Positions 7,201 through 19,116 of a DNA stretch of 64,000 bases are shown one piece after another (within the stretch, counting starts at the first letter, position 1; each line of letters begins with the position of its first letter). The stretch spans positions 9,604 to 73,603 of the forward strand of contig NZ_JBHSHD010000001.1 of the NCBI RefSeq assembly GCF_042652785.1, given 5' to 3'. The DNA comes from Dokdonella_A ginsengisoli (GTDB lineage Bacteria > Pseudomonadota > Gammaproteobacteria > Xanthomonadales > Rhodanobacteraceae). A model generated the notes under the pieces. That model did not search any database and had not been told where the DNA came from. It saw only the letters and a program-made list of their open reading frames with translations. Position numbers and translations under genes: made by a program.

Positions 7201-8391
7201 TCAGGCCGGGCGCGGCAGGCGCCCGCGCACGCTGTCGGCGTCGATCCGCCGCGTGTCGGCGATCAGCTCGCGCGCGGCGTCGACCTGGCCCCATACGTTC
7301 CACAGCAGCACGCCGCGCACGCGGCCGTCGTCGAGGTAGTAGACCACGCCTTCGCGGTACGGCTGCGTCCATTGCTCGACCACGTCGAGGCGGTCGTCGA
7401 GCAGGCCGACCGCTTCGTAGCCGAGGTCGAAAAGATCCGAATAGAAGAACGGCAGCGTGACGTAGTCCTCGTCCGCGCCGGCCATCACGCGGCCGGCGTG
7501 GTGGCCCATGCCGATCGCCGCGTTCTCGTGCTCGACGCGCAGGCGCATGCCCAGCGGCGCGCACGGGAAATTGGCGACGTCGCCGGCGGCGAACACGTCC
7601 GGATCGCTCGTGCGCAGCCGCGCGTCGACGACGATGCCGTTGTCGACCGCCAGGCCCGCGGCTTCCGCCAGCTCGACGTTCGGCGTCACGCCGAGGCCGG
7701 CGACCACCGCGTCGTAGCGTGCGCGGCTGCCGTCCGACAGCACGAGTTCGACGCCGTCGCCGTCGTCGCGACCGCCGCTCACGCGCACGCCCGCGCGCAG
7801 GGTCACGCCGCGTTCGCGGTAGTAGCGGTCGAGGAAGTCCGACAGCGCCGGCGGATAGCGTCCGGCGCCGATGCCTTCGCCGGGAAACAGCATCGTCACT
7901 TCGCAGCCCTTCGTCGCCAGCGAGGCGGCGATCTCGCTGCCGATGAAGCCGGCGCCGACGACGGCGATCTTCGCGCCCGGCACGGCGTGGCGACGCAGCG
8001 CGAGATAGTCGTCGAGCGTACGGAAGTGGATCACGTGCTCGCCGCCGAACGGCAGGCGCCGCGGCGACGCGCCGGTGGCGAGCAGCAGGCGGCGATAGGC
8101 GTAGACGTCCCCGGCGTCGTCGATCGCGCGATGCGCGGCGCGATCCAGCTCGACGATGCGCCGTCCCAGATGCAGCGCGGCGCCGCTTTTTTCGGTGCCG
8201 AGGTCGACCGAATCGCTCGGCCTGTCGTCCTTCCACAGCGCCTTCGACAGCGGCGGGCGCTCGTACGGTGCGCGCGGCTCGTCGCCGACCAGGCCGATGC
8301 GCGCGCCCGCGTCGGCCTCGCGGATCGCCTTCGCCGCCGCGTCGGCGGTCATGCCGGCGCCGACGATGAGGTAGTCGTAGTCGTGCTGCAT
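7201..8391 (-). CDS. FAD-dependent NAD(P)H oxidoreductase (ferredoxin/rubredoxin reductase-like, AIF-like)
   Basis: About 396 residues from the ATG at 8391, chosen because it directly precedes the FAD-binding strand (YDYLIVGAGMTADAAAKAI); an upstream extension would be non-homologous. Order: the FAD Rossmann motif GxGxxx at residue 10, RPPLSK and the LLLATGASPR motif, a second NAD(P)H Rossmann motif (IAVVGAGFIGSEIAASL), the FAD motif DVFAAGDVANFP, and a C-terminal reductase domain with NVWGQVDAARELI. This is the class of ferredoxin or rubredoxin reductases and AIF-like disulfide-independent reductases. The electron acceptor is not apparent, as no ferredoxin or oxygenase gene is adjacent. The product is probably soluble and cytoplasmic, transcribed alone. 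Confidence 0.85.
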   Translation of the reverse strand: MQHDYDYLIVGAGMTADAAAKAIREADAGARIGLVGDEPRAPYERPPLSKALWKDDRPSDSVDLGTEKSGAALHLGRRIVELDRAAHRAIDDAGDVYAYRRLLLATGASPRRLPFGGEHVIHFRTLDDYLALRRHAVPGAKIAVVGAGFIGSEIAASLATKGCEVTMLFPGEGIGAGRYPPALSDFLDRYYRERGVTLRAGVRVSGGRDDGDGVELVLSDGSRARYDAVVAGLGVTPNVELAEAAGLAVDNGIVVDARLRTSDPDVFAAGDVANFPCAPLGMRLRVEHENAAIGMGHHAGRVMAGADEDYVTLPFFYSDLFDLGYEAVGLLDDRLDVVEQWTQPYREGVVYYLDDGRVRGVLLWNVWGQVDAARELIADTRRIDADSVRGRLPRPA

Positions 8392-8552
8392 GGCCGCGTC
8401 TCCGAACCGGTGAGTCTCGGCGGAGTATGCGCGATCCGGCGCGCTCCCGATTCGACGTTCACACGTTGGAAGGCCACCGGCGTGAAATCCCCATTCCCGC
8501 AAGCGGGAGAAGGGAAAGCACAGAGGTTCCCGCTTTCGATAGATCGGATTTC

Positions 8553-8706
8553 ACCTCTCCCGCTCGCGGGAGAGGTCGCGCCGCAGGCGCGGGTGAGGGC
8601 TTTCGAAGTGAAGCACCTCACTCCGACTCCCCTCATCCGGCCCTTCGGCCACCCTCCGGCCGCCGGAAGGCGGCCGTCGATCCCGCGACGGGAGAAGGGA
8701 AAGCAC
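8553..8706 (+). repeat. Dispersed intergenic repeat, copy 1 (long form)
   Basis: It begins with the palindrome ACCTCTCCCGCTCGCGGGAGAGGT, followed by CGCGCCGCAGGCGCGGGTGAGGG and, after a variable part, CCCTCATCCGGCCC-TTCGG, a GCCGGAAGGCGGCC block and CCCGCGACGGGAGAAGGGAAAGC. The same modules recur at 12209-12310, 29987-30136 and in part at 31085-31130, always between genes. A related CCCGCAAGCGGGAGAAGGGAAAGC lies just upstream (8496-8519). This repeat occupies most of the 434-bp gap between 8391 and 8826; I see no gene there. Confidence 0.8.
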
Positions 8707-8825
8707 TATCCTGGCGCGCGCCCGCGAACATCCAACGGGAGCTGCCTTCGAGGCAGAAAAAACTCGCCATCCCCGAGGGAGGAGAATGGCGAGTAGAGCG
8801 AGGCCGCTCCGATGTCGAAAGTCCG

Positions 8826-12134
<3,309 letters not shown>

Positions 12135-12208
12135 GAATGACCTCGCGATGGAAAACCCGAATCCGAAAGCCCCCGCTCCGGCCAGCGCCCGCGACGTGCC
12201 TGAGCCGT

Positions 12209-12310
12209 ACCTCTCCCGCATGCGGGAGAGGTCGCGCCGCAGGCGCGGGTGAGGGATGCCCGCGAAGGTTCCCCTCATCCGCTTCGGCCTCTTCTCCCGT
12301 ACAGGAGAAG
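12209..12310 (+). repeat. Dispersed intergenic repeat, copy 2 (short form)
   Basis: It has the palindrome ACCTCTCCCGCATGCGGGAGAGGT, then CGCGCCGCAGGCGCGGGTGAGGG, CCCCTCATCCG and a terminal TTCTCCCGTACAGGAGAAG hairpin. It lies in the 365-bp gap between the subtilase and the regulator gene. The rest of that gap shows no gene I would support. Confidence 0.75.
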
Positions 12311-12499
12311 CAACGCCGCCGAATCCTCGCTTCGTCCGTGGACGCCCCAGAGCGTGGAGCTTGCGCGCGCAGCCGACGTGGACGACGGCTGCGCACTCCT
12401 CGCGATCATCGGCGATCACCGCCACCGGCACGAGTCCGCGCCATTCCCGAGTCATGCCCGTTCCATACCCGCGGCCCGCCCGCCGCGCGCCGGAGCGGC

Positions 12500-14923
12500 T
12501 CAGTGCAGGGAAACCACCGGTTCGGCGCGGCCGATCGGCGCCGGTGCGCCGGGTTCGCGCTGCAGGTCGGCGGCGATGCGCCGCTCGCCCGCCAGCGCAC
12601 GCGCCCTGGCCAGGCTGGTGTCCCAGGCCTCGCGCTGGCCGAGCGCGTGGTAGAGGTGCACCTGCAGCAGGGCGCAGTCGAAGTCGCGGTCGGCCCAGCG
12701 CGCGAGCTGGCCGGCCGCTTCGGCCGCGCGCGGCAGGTCTCCGGCGGCGATCAGCACGCGCGCGCCGGCGATCGTGGCGGTGGCGATGTCCTTCGGCACG
12801 CCGGCCTGTTCGGCGATGCGGCGCGCGTCGAGGAAGGCCGGCTCGGCGGCGAGGCTGCCGTCGCGCGCGGCGAGCAGCTCGCCCTGCGCCAGCCGGGCCA
12901 GCGCCAGCACGCTGACGCGCCCGGCCGCGCCGGCCCAGTCGGCGAAGCGCGCGCCCTCCTGCGTCGCGGCGGCCTGCTCGTTGCGGCGCAGCAGGGACAG
13001 CACCAGCACGCGCCAGGCCTCGGCCCGCGCGTGCGCGAACTCGGCGCCGTCGAGCGCGGCGATCGCCTGCCGCGCCAAGGCCGCCGCGGTCGCCGTCTCG
13101 CCGGCGGCGAGGTCGATCGCGGCCTGCTGCGCGCGGGCCTCGCCGAGCACGCTCGCCTCGCGTTCCGGATCGGCGTCCTGCAGCAGGTCGGCCAGCAGCG
13201 CGCGCGCCTCGGCGATGCGCCCGACCGCGGCCAGCGCGCGCGCGCGGATCACCAGGAACACGCGCCGCTCGATCGGGTTCCGGATCCGCTCCATGCGCGC
13301 CATCATGCGTTCGCTCGCCGCCAGCGCGGCGGCCGGCTGCAGCAGGGCGAGCCGCGCGTCGACCTCGTTGCCGAGCGTGTTGACCAGGTCGGTCGGCGCA
13401 TCCAGCCGCTCGAAGCGCTGCGCGGCGCGCTCGAACAGCGGCAGCGCATCGCCCGGGCGGTCGCGCATCGTCGCCACCGCGCCTTCGTTGATGTCGACGC
13501 GCGCGGCCGCGTGCGCGTCGCCGGACAGCTCGAACGCGATGCGCGCCCGCGCGAAGTCGCGCCCGGCCTCGTCGTACTCGGCGCGCATCGCATGCGCAAT
13601 GCCGCGCCCGGTCAGCGCGTGGCCGAGCGATTCGGGCTCGTTCTGGCGATCGAGCAGCGCGATCGCCTCGTCCAGCGGCGGCAGCGCGACTTCGGCGCGG
13701 TTCTGCTTCAGCGCGATCGCGCCGAGCCCGGTCAGCGCGCGGGCGCGCAGCGCCGGTTCCGTCTCGACCGGCAGCGCCGGCAGCAGGCGTTCCAGCCGCT
13801 CGCGCGCGGCATCGGAGACGCCGAGGCGGTAGTCGATCTCGGACAGGCGCAGCTGCAGCTCCGGCGCGGCCTGATCCGCCGCGCTCGCCGCCGCGATCGC
13901 GCGGCGCGCGGCGTCGAAGTCGTTGGTGAGCAGGGCCGCGTCGACGCGCTGCGAGACTTCCGCCAGCGACAGCGCGAGCGCCATGCGTTCCTCCGGCACC
14001 TCGCGCCCGAGCAGGCGCAGCAGCCGGTCGGCGGTCTCGCGGCCGACGCTGACCGCATCGGCGGCGCGCGCCTCGACCTCGCGTTCGCGGCCGTCGGCCT
14101 CGCGCAGCACGGCGCTGACGATCCAGTCCTTGCCGCTGCGCCGCGCCGAAGCGGCGACCAGCGTGCCGGCGCCGGTGGCCTCGCGCAGGACGCGCGCGGC
14201 GTCGTCGGCCGGCGCCTGGCCGGATACGCGCACCACCACGTCGCTGGGCACCACGGCGAGCCCGTCGGCGCGCAGCCGCTGCGCGATCAGGTCCATCAGG
14301 CCGAGGCGCAGCCAGGCATCCTCGGCACGGCCGGTGATCTCGACCGGCACCACGGCGAGGCGCTCGTCGCGGGCGACGGCGGCCGTCGCTGCGGAACCCG
14401 GCACCGACGAATTCGATCGGTAAAGCCAGCCGCCGAGCACCGCGCATGCGACCAGCGCAAGCGCACCGATCGCGACCGGCATCCGCCGCACGCGGCGCGC
14501 CGGCGCCGATGACGACGGCGGAACCGACGGCGAAGGCGCGGCTGGCACCGGCGGCACGGCCGTCGCGGCCACCGGCACGACCGGCGCCGCGTCGGCCTCG
14601 CTCTCCTCCACGCGCACCGGCGCGATCCAGTGGAAGCCGAAGCGCGGCACGGTGAGGATCACGTCCTGCTGCGCGCCGTTGTCGCCGACCGCGCGGCGCG
14701 CCTTGACCAGGGTCTTGCCGACCAGGCTCTCGGTGACGCTGGTGCGGCCCCACACCGCCGAGACCAGCTCGTCGCGGCCGACGGCGCGGTCGCGGTGCTC
14801 GAGCAGGTAGGCGATGCAGTCGAACACCGACGGCGACAGCGGCACGCGCGTTCCGGCCTGGCACAGTTCGCGCGCGGCGACGTCCACCGTGCAGTCGCCG
14901 AAATGATAGAGCCGCCGGATCAT
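12500..14923 (-). CDS. Membrane-anchored winged-helix transcriptional regulator with TPR-like C-terminal region (CadC-like)
   Basis: 807 residues. The ATG at 14923 is used because it begins the DNA-binding domain (IRRLYHFGDCTVDVAARELC). The OmpR/PhoB-type winged helix spans about residues 1-100 with PLSPSVFDCIAYLLEHRDRAVGRDELVSAVWG and TLVKARRAVGDNG. A Pro/Ala-rich linker leads to one membrane helix at about 148-168 (VAIGALALVACAVLGGWLY). The remaining 630 residues are Ala/Arg-rich helical repeats of TPR type, predicted to be periplasmic. The layout is that of CadC-like one-component regulators: sensing outside, DNA binding inside. The target is unknown; the secreted subtilase next to it is a possible one. 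Confidence 0.85.
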   Translation of the reverse strand: MIRRLYHFGDCTVDVAARELCQAGTRVPLSPSVFDCIAYLLEHRDRAVGRDELVSAVWGRTSVTESLVGKTLVKARRAVGDNGAQQDVILTVPRFGFHWIAPVRVEESEADAAPVVPVAATAVPPVPAAPSPSVPPSSSAPARRVRRMPVAIGALALVACAVLGGWLYRSNSSVPGSAATAAVARDERLAVVPVEITGRAEDAWLRLGLMDLIAQRLRADGLAVVPSDVVVRVSGQAPADDAARVLREATGAGTLVAASARRSGKDWIVSAVLREADGREREVEARAADAVSVGRETADRLLRLLGREVPEERMALALSLAEVSQRVDAALLTNDFDAARRAIAAASAADQAAPELQLRLSEIDYRLGVSDAARERLERLLPALPVETEPALRARALTGLGAIALKQNRAEVALPPLDEAIALLDRQNEPESLGHALTGRGIAHAMRAEYDEAGRDFARARIAFELSGDAHAAARVDINEGAVATMRDRPGDALPLFERAAQRFERLDAPTDLVNTLGNEVDARLALLQPAAALAASERMMARMERIRNPIERRVFLVIRARALAAVGRIAEARALLADLLQDADPEREASVLGEARAQQAAIDLAAGETATAAALARQAIAALDGAEFAHARAEAWRVLVLSLLRRNEQAAATQEGARFADWAGAAGRVSVLALARLAQGELLAARDGSLAAEPAFLDARRIAEQAGVPKDIATATIAGARVLIAAGDLPRAAEAAGQLARWADRDFDCALLQVHLYHALGQREAWDTSLARARALAGERRIAADLQREPGAPAPIGRAEPVVSLH

Positions 14924-15034
14924 CGCCCTCGAAACGCTTCGGCGCGTCGGCGCGCCGTCCACTTGCGCGGCGATTGTAGCGGCCTCGTCACATCGCGCGC
15001 CGGCAGGGCCGGCGCGGCGTTCCCGCAGTTGCGG

Positions 15035-16306
15035 TCAATCCATCTTGCGGCCGCGCCCGTACGGCGGATGCAGGTCGCGCTTGATCCAGTCGGCGAGCAG
15101 GCGCAGGTACCCGTCGGTGACGCGCGTGATGGTGCGCGAACCGTCGGGGTTCGTCGTGAACTCCATCATGCCGTGGTCGGTGTCGGGAAACACGTAGACC
15201 TCGACCGGCCGCCCCGCCGCGACCAGCTGCTTCAGCGCGGCGCCGGTCTGCGCGATCGGCGCCTCGCGGTCCTCGCCGGCGAGCACCCACAGCAGCGGAG
15301 CCTTCAGCCGCCGCAGCACGGCGGTCGCGTCGTAGTCCCAGATCAGCTCCAGGTTGTCGAAACGCGCGCGCCCGATGCGGCGCAGGTCGGCGTCGCTCAT
15401 GCGCAGCATGTCGCCGCTGTACTCGCCGTGGATCTTCGACAGCCACGGCTGGCCGGCCAGTTCGCGCCGCAGGCGTTCGAGGTCCTCGAACCCGCTCGTG
15501 AAATGCGAGGAAACCAGCCGCGCGGTCGCCTTCGACAGCTTGCCGATCGCCGCGACGGCGGCTTCGTCCAGCCCCGCCTCGGCCGCCTCGCCGAGCATCT
15601 GGTCGCGGTCCTCCTCGATCGGCGAGGCCACCAGGCCGAAGCCCACCGCGACGAAATCCGCCGCCGAACGCGTCGCCGCCAGCGGCGCGACCCATCCGCC
15701 CTGGCTGCCGCCGTAGTAGCCGGCGCGGCCGACCCGCCCCGCCGCCAGGCGCCGCCCCTCGGCCAGGGCCGCCGCGGCATCGTCGGCCAGCAGCTCGAAA
15801 TTCTGCGTGTACTCGCCCTCCGACTCGCCGGTGCCGCGCTTGTCGTAGACGAAGGTGGCGATGCCCTGCGCGGCCATCGCGTAGGCGTAGACGCTGCCGA
15901 TCGCCGCGCGCCGCTCCGAGCCGTGCACCATCACCACCAGCGGCGCGGAAGCACCGGCCGCGGCGACCGGCTCGATCAGCACGCCCGCCAACGTCGTCGC
16001 GTCGCTGGAGAACGTCGTGCGCGTCTCGCGCAACGCCAGCCGCGGCCACGTCCCCTCGCGCCCCTCCGCCCCGCGCACGCTCACCGCCTCGCCCGCGCAG
16101 CGCACCGGCGAACCCGCGTCGTCGACCGCACCGCGACGGCCGTCGAGAAACAGATAGCGCGCCTTGCCGCCCGTCCCCTCCGCCGGCGTCGACACGACCA
16201 CGAAGTCGCCCTTGCCGGAGGTGTAGGCGCCGCGCAGGCACTGTGCCGCGGCGGGCGCTGAGAGCGCCGACATCGAGAGGCTGAGGGCGAGGAGGAATGG
16301 GGTCAT
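15035..16306 (-). CDS. Secreted alpha/beta hydrolase (prolyl-oligopeptidase-like fold)
   Basis: 423 residues with an N-terminal signal peptide (FLLALSLSMSALSAPAAAQ). A small N-terminal domain of about 120 residues precedes an alpha/beta-hydrolase core: oxyanion segment VVMVHGSERRAA, YDKRGTGESEG, nucleophile elbow YYGGSQGGWVAP (Ser), acid in WVLAGEDREAP, and His in PDTDHGMMEF. The pattern fits S9-related or esterase-type hydrolases acting on small substrates in the periplasm. The substrate cannot be told. It is transcribed alone and marks the left backbone border of the lower-GC island that follows. Confidence 0.88.
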   Translation of the reverse strand: MTPFLLALSLSMSALSAPAAAQCLRGAYTSGKGDFVVVSTPAEGTGGKARYLFLDGRRGAVDDAGSPVRCAGEAVSVRGAEGREGTWPRLALRETRTTFSSDATTLAGVLIEPVAAAGASAPLVVMVHGSERRAAIGSVYAYAMAAQGIATFVYDKRGTGESEGEYTQNFELLADDAAAALAEGRRLAAGRVGRAGYYGGSQGGWVAPLAATRSAADFVAVGFGLVASPIEEDRDQMLGEAAEAGLDEAAVAAIGKLSKATARLVSSHFTSGFEDLERLRRELAGQPWLSKIHGEYSGDMLRMSDADLRRIGRARFDNLELIWDYDATAVLRRLKAPLLWVLAGEDREAPIAQTGAALKQLVAAGRPVEVYVFPDTDHGMMEFTTNPDGSRTITRVTDGYLRLLADWIKRDLHPPYGRGRKMD

Positions 16307-16523
16307 TGGCGAGGTCCGAGGAGGGAACCTCGGACCTTAGAGGAGTCGAAGGGCAAGATGAAGTGACGCGGGACGGGTCACCCCTGCATGCATCCGCCTT
16401 GGGGAGGCGCAGCAATCTCACCAACCGACTGCCCGAGCCGCATCAAGGCCGTACATGCGAAGGTGAAATCGTTGCTCGAGCACGTCACGCTTCGATCACA
16501 AAAGCGACTGCCGCGTGGAAGCA

Positions 16524-16925
16524 CTATGGAGCGTACTCAAAGAAAGATTTTTTCCAGGAATGAATCTTCCAGCCGTCAAACGCCTTGGACAACTTAACGT
16601 TGACTGCACCTGCCACTAGAACTTCTTTTTTTGAATCGCTAAAAAGATAGCGCAAAACCGTCGCGTCAGCTGCATTCTCGGAAGCGGACGTATCACAAAC
16701 AACAAAAAGACCATCGGGATACGTCATCGGAAACGTTTCGCCTGTGATCTGAAGCTCTCTCCGCGCTTCGGAACAGCGGGCGACCTGAGCAACTATGGGC
16801 TCAGATTTCTCATCCTTCCGCAAGCGATCTTCGACCGGCCGAAACTCAGCGGAAAGCTGGAAGGCACCCACATCGACTGTTGCAAACAATAAACCGAAGC
16901 CTAATAAAACAATATCTTTTCGCAT
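16524..16925 (-). CDS. Small exported hypothetical protein
   Basis: 133 residues from the ATG at 16925, which has an AGAGGTG ribosome site and starts a short signal peptide (KDIVLLGFGLLFATVDVGA). The mature part has two cysteines (VARCSEAR and VVCDTS) and ends KIHSWKKSFFEYAP. No family recognised. Base composition is clearly lower in GC than the flanking hydrolase gene, and it stands among other small genes downstream of the RHS locus. It may be an orphan immunity gene of that locus; this is only inferred from location and export. The 217-bp gap on its left holds no supported gene. Confidence 0.6.
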   Translation of the reverse strand: MRKDIVLLGFGLLFATVDVGAFQLSAEFRPVEDRLRKDEKSEPIVAQVARCSEARRELQITGETFPMTYPDGLFVVCDTSASENAADATVLRYLFSDSKKEVLVAGAVNVKLSKAFDGWKIHSWKKSFFEYAP

Positions 16926-17081
16926 ATTCACCTCTGCCTCAATAGTGCGACCCTGGAATCCCCGCCACGTAATACCAAGGAACACTTGCCCAATAGAGAC
17001 CGGAGTTATCCGCACATGCTGCTGCACAGCCGATTTCTATAAACATGATCAGAGTGAATAAAAAAAAAGAAAATGTTCAAA

Positions 17082-17215
17082 TTGAGGCGCCGAGCATAGC
17101 GCTAGGCTGTGACGACCACCGCGAACCTCTTTGTTACAGCCTCGCCCGCAGCGTGAACATGCGCGTGGCAGGCCGTCGCCCTCGAATTCGGAAGGTAATC
17201 TGCCCCCTGTTTCCG
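17082..17215. repeat. Island repeat, copy A (about 130 bp)
   Basis: From TTGAGGCGCCGAGCATAGCG to TCTGCCCC this stretch aligns with 18660-18781. Shared blocks include CGCCGAGCA, GCGCTAGGCTG, GACGACCA, CCTCTTTGT, CCTCGCC, TGCGC, TGGCA and CTCGAA. A more degraded third version may lie at about 18160-18250 (GCCCGGAAGGCACACTGCCCC). The copies fall between small genes of the RHS island and could have served recombination or cassette shuffling. It fills most of the 295-bp gap between neighbouring genes. Confidence 0.6.
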
Positions 17216-17220
17216 GGGCG

Positions 17221-17541
17221 TTAGTATGGATCAAAATCAATAGAAACACTCATACTTGCGAGCGCACAAAGAGCTTCAACTGACAACCCAAATGAAGGCC
17301 GGCTCTCTCCCGACAATATCGGCCTAAGACTTAACTGCATTGCGACCGGCATTTTTTCTTTAGGCTGGCCGCTCATGCGCCTTCGCACCTGACCAAGAGC
17401 ATCAAAAACAATAGACTCGATTACCGAAGGGTCGTATGGTGAAACCTGTCCTTCCGCAAAAACTTCCTCGCGAACAGAGCCAGACCCTTTCGGGCCACTG
17501 CAAAAATCTGCTACCAGCAGCCAACGGACAATTGTTGTCAT
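17221..17541 (-). CDS. Small hypothetical protein, weakly DUF4279-like
   Basis: 106 residues from the ATG at 17541 (a GTG at 17565 is possible). No signal peptide or membrane segment. The C-terminus, GLSVEALCALASMSVSIDFDPY, resembles the end of DUF4279-type proteins, which occur as immunity-like neighbours of polymorphic toxins, but the N-terminal half of that family is not evident. It may therefore be a remnant. It lies among other lower-GC small genes downstream of the RHS locus. Moderate confidence that it is a gene; low confidence in the family. Confidence 0.45.
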   Translation of the reverse strand: MTTIVRWLLVADFCSGPKGSGSVREEVFAEGQVSPYDPSVIESIVFDALGQVRRRMSGQPKEKMPVAMQLSLRPILSGESRPSFGLSVEALCALASMSVSIDFDPY

Positions 17542-17667
17542 TTCCAGCACCACCCTATAGGCCACGGATCGTCATCAGCCCTGCAGCTATTTTCCTTCGC
17601 AGGGCTACATCAAGCTTACCTACGGCAGTTGGTAGAGTGCGATCTATAAATGGCACAGGCAACACCA

Positions 17668-18030
17668 TTATTCACGGATGCAATTATCCATTCCTTCAGG
17701 CGGCCTCCATTTGGAAAGATCATTCTTGACGTCAAAACAAACGTGCCAGCAACCACCTCCGACTTCCCTCCCCCGACCACTGTAAATACAAGATACCAGG
17801 CAGTCGTCAGCCATATCGCAACGCCCGCTTAATTTATCGATAAGGCACGACTCTCGCGGAGTCAAGATTATTCCCTCTTCAGGCAAAGCTCTGCAGTGAT
17901 CAAACGGCTTAGTCTGGAAATCAAACTTGGAAGGCGGCGGCGTGACACGATCCTTCGTTTCCGCGCCACATACCTGCGCAGAGATATTCAACAAAGAAAT
18001 CACAACCATTGCTGTCGGATAGAGTTTCAT
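17668..18030 (-). CDS. Small exported cysteine-rich hypothetical protein
   Basis: 120 residues from the ATG at 18030. An N-terminal signal peptide (MKLYPTAMVVISLLNISAQVCGA) is followed by a mature part with about nine cysteines (HCRALP, ESCLID, RCDMADDCLVSC, GGCWHVCF, DNC), which suggests a disulfide-bonded periplasmic or secreted protein. No family recognised. Low GC relative to the backbone. Like 16524-16925 it sits downstream of the RHS toxin gene and could be a retained immunity gene or an unrelated cassette. The 274-bp gap before the next gene holds only a possible degraded repeat. Confidence 0.6.
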   Translation of the reverse strand: MKLYPTAMVVISLLNISAQVCGAETKDRVTPPPSKFDFQTKPFDHCRALPEEGIILTPRESCLIDKLSGRCDMADDCLVSCIYSGRGREVGGGCWHVCFDVKNDLSKWRPPEGMDNCIRE

Positions 18031-18304
18031 TGCGTGCAAACGGGGCCAGGATGCTTTTTTGTAAAAGATTTTCGGATCGCTCTGACGTCGAAGCGTGGCA
18101 TACCGCGATTTCCCCGGACAGAACCTCCGCGAAGCTTACCCCACGGCCCGCCTACCCCGCCTCAAGCTCGCGGGTCGCCGCAACTCGAGCGTTGCGCACG
18201 CGCGACCGCCACGCCTCCCTTGAGCCCGGAAGGCACACTGCCCCTATTCCAGGTTGCCCAACGAGGAAGACGCCGGGCGGCGCGAAGCCGCCCGGCGCGA
18301 CGCG

Positions 18305-18547
18305 TCAGCGGCGCGTACTGCCTTTGCGCTCCAGGCGTTGCAACTGCTTCTGCAGCAACTCCTCGCACAAGGCGGTGACCTTGCGCGCCTGCGTGCCGTA
18401 AAAATCAACCGCGCCGTAGCCGGTACGGATGTAGACGTGACGCTTCATCGCAGGGATGTGGCATCGCAGCGCGTAGCGCAGGTTGGCGATCTGCAGAGTG
18501 CGTTCGTCGGGTTTGTCGCGCTGAGCTTTATCGAGCAAGTTATTCAT
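18305..18547 (-). CDS. Small conserved-looking hypothetical protein
   Basis: 80 residues, basic, no export signal. It begins MNNLLDKAQRDKPDERTLQIANLRYALRCHIPAMKRHVYI and ends in a Lys/Arg-rich helix (LLQKQLQRLERKGSTRR). A GGAG lies nine bases upstream of the ATG at 18547. Its GC content is like the backbone and unlike the neighbouring island genes. No family recognised. A nucleic-acid-binding role could be guessed from charge alone, but nothing supports it directly. Confidence 0.5.
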   Translation of the reverse strand: MNNLLDKAQRDKPDERTLQIANLRYALRCHIPAMKRHVYIRTGYGAVDFYGTQARKVTALCEELLQKQLQRLERKGSTRR

Positions 18548-18659
18548 GACCGTTCTCCGATTCGCCCGCGGCCCGGAATGGGTCGCTGTGGGCGGGAGAC
18601 CCGGAGCGCCGCGCGCAGGCGGGTCAAGGCCGCGCGAAGCGCGCCCGAAGGGCCTGGCC

Positions 18660-18781
18660 TTGACTCGCCGAGCACGGCGCTAGGCTGAGACGACCATAGC
18701 GAGCCTCTTTGTCACGACCTCGCCTGTTGCGCGATCGTGCGCCTGGCACATCGCTCTCGAACCCAGAAGACACTCCGGCCC
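18660..18781. repeat. Island repeat, copy B (about 120 bp)
   Basis: From TTGACTCGCCGAGCACGGCG to GGCCC it aligns with copy A at 17082-17215 at roughly two thirds identity by eye. It is immediately preceded by GCGCGAAGCGCGCCCGAAGGGCC, which can fold into short hairpins. It lies in the 249-bp gap between two small genes. Confidence 0.6.
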
Positions 18782-18796
18782 GATATAAAGTTGCGC

Positions 18797-19009
18797 CTAA
18801 TCTCCATCCCTTCTTTTTAAGAGACCATATACGATCATTGCAAGCCCAGTAACGGCAGATGCTAAATATATAAATACGGTTAAATTTGTTGTGAAGAAGA
18901 AATTCGGCCACTCAGCATTAAACAGAATTTTTTCTCTGGAGGCCCTATCGATAATAGCCAAGATAGACCCAGTCAACAGAAGAAGGCCAGCCTTCGCCGT
19001 CCCGCTCAT
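18797..19009 (-). CDS. Small two-helix membrane protein
   Basis: 70 residues with two hydrophobic segments (KAGLLLLTGSILAIIDRA at about 6-23 and LTVFIYLASAVTGLAMIVYGLL at about 43-64) and a basic tail (KRRDGD). No family recognised. Upstream of the ATG there is only an A-rich stretch without a clear ribosome site, so expression is uncertain. Low GC. It lies in the string of small genes behind the RHS toxin gene; a membrane immunity role is conceivable but not shown. Confidence 0.45.
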   Translation of the reverse strand: MSGTAKAGLLLLTGSILAIIDRASREKILFNAEWPNFFFTTNLTVFIYLASAVTGLAMIVYGLLKRRDGD

Positions 19010-19116
19010 TTTTTTATTTGTCGCTGCAACAGATCATGCACCTTCCCGCCTCGCATACACCAGAGCCAGAGCTATTTTCCTATGTGCCTGACGCGGAACC
19101 ATGGATATTCGCCCCT

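Noticed and set aside
16388..16597. Possible transposase remnant (KAVHAKVKSLLEH and, in another frame, VEALWSVLKERF) at the left edge of the island.
   Set aside because: The resemblance to IS-type transposase ends is short and frame-broken; not enough to call a mobile element.
18624..18911. A 95-codon minus-strand ORF across repeat copy B.
   Set aside because: It runs through the repeat, has no clear ribosome site and resembles the similar frame across copy A; it is more likely repeat sequence than a gene.
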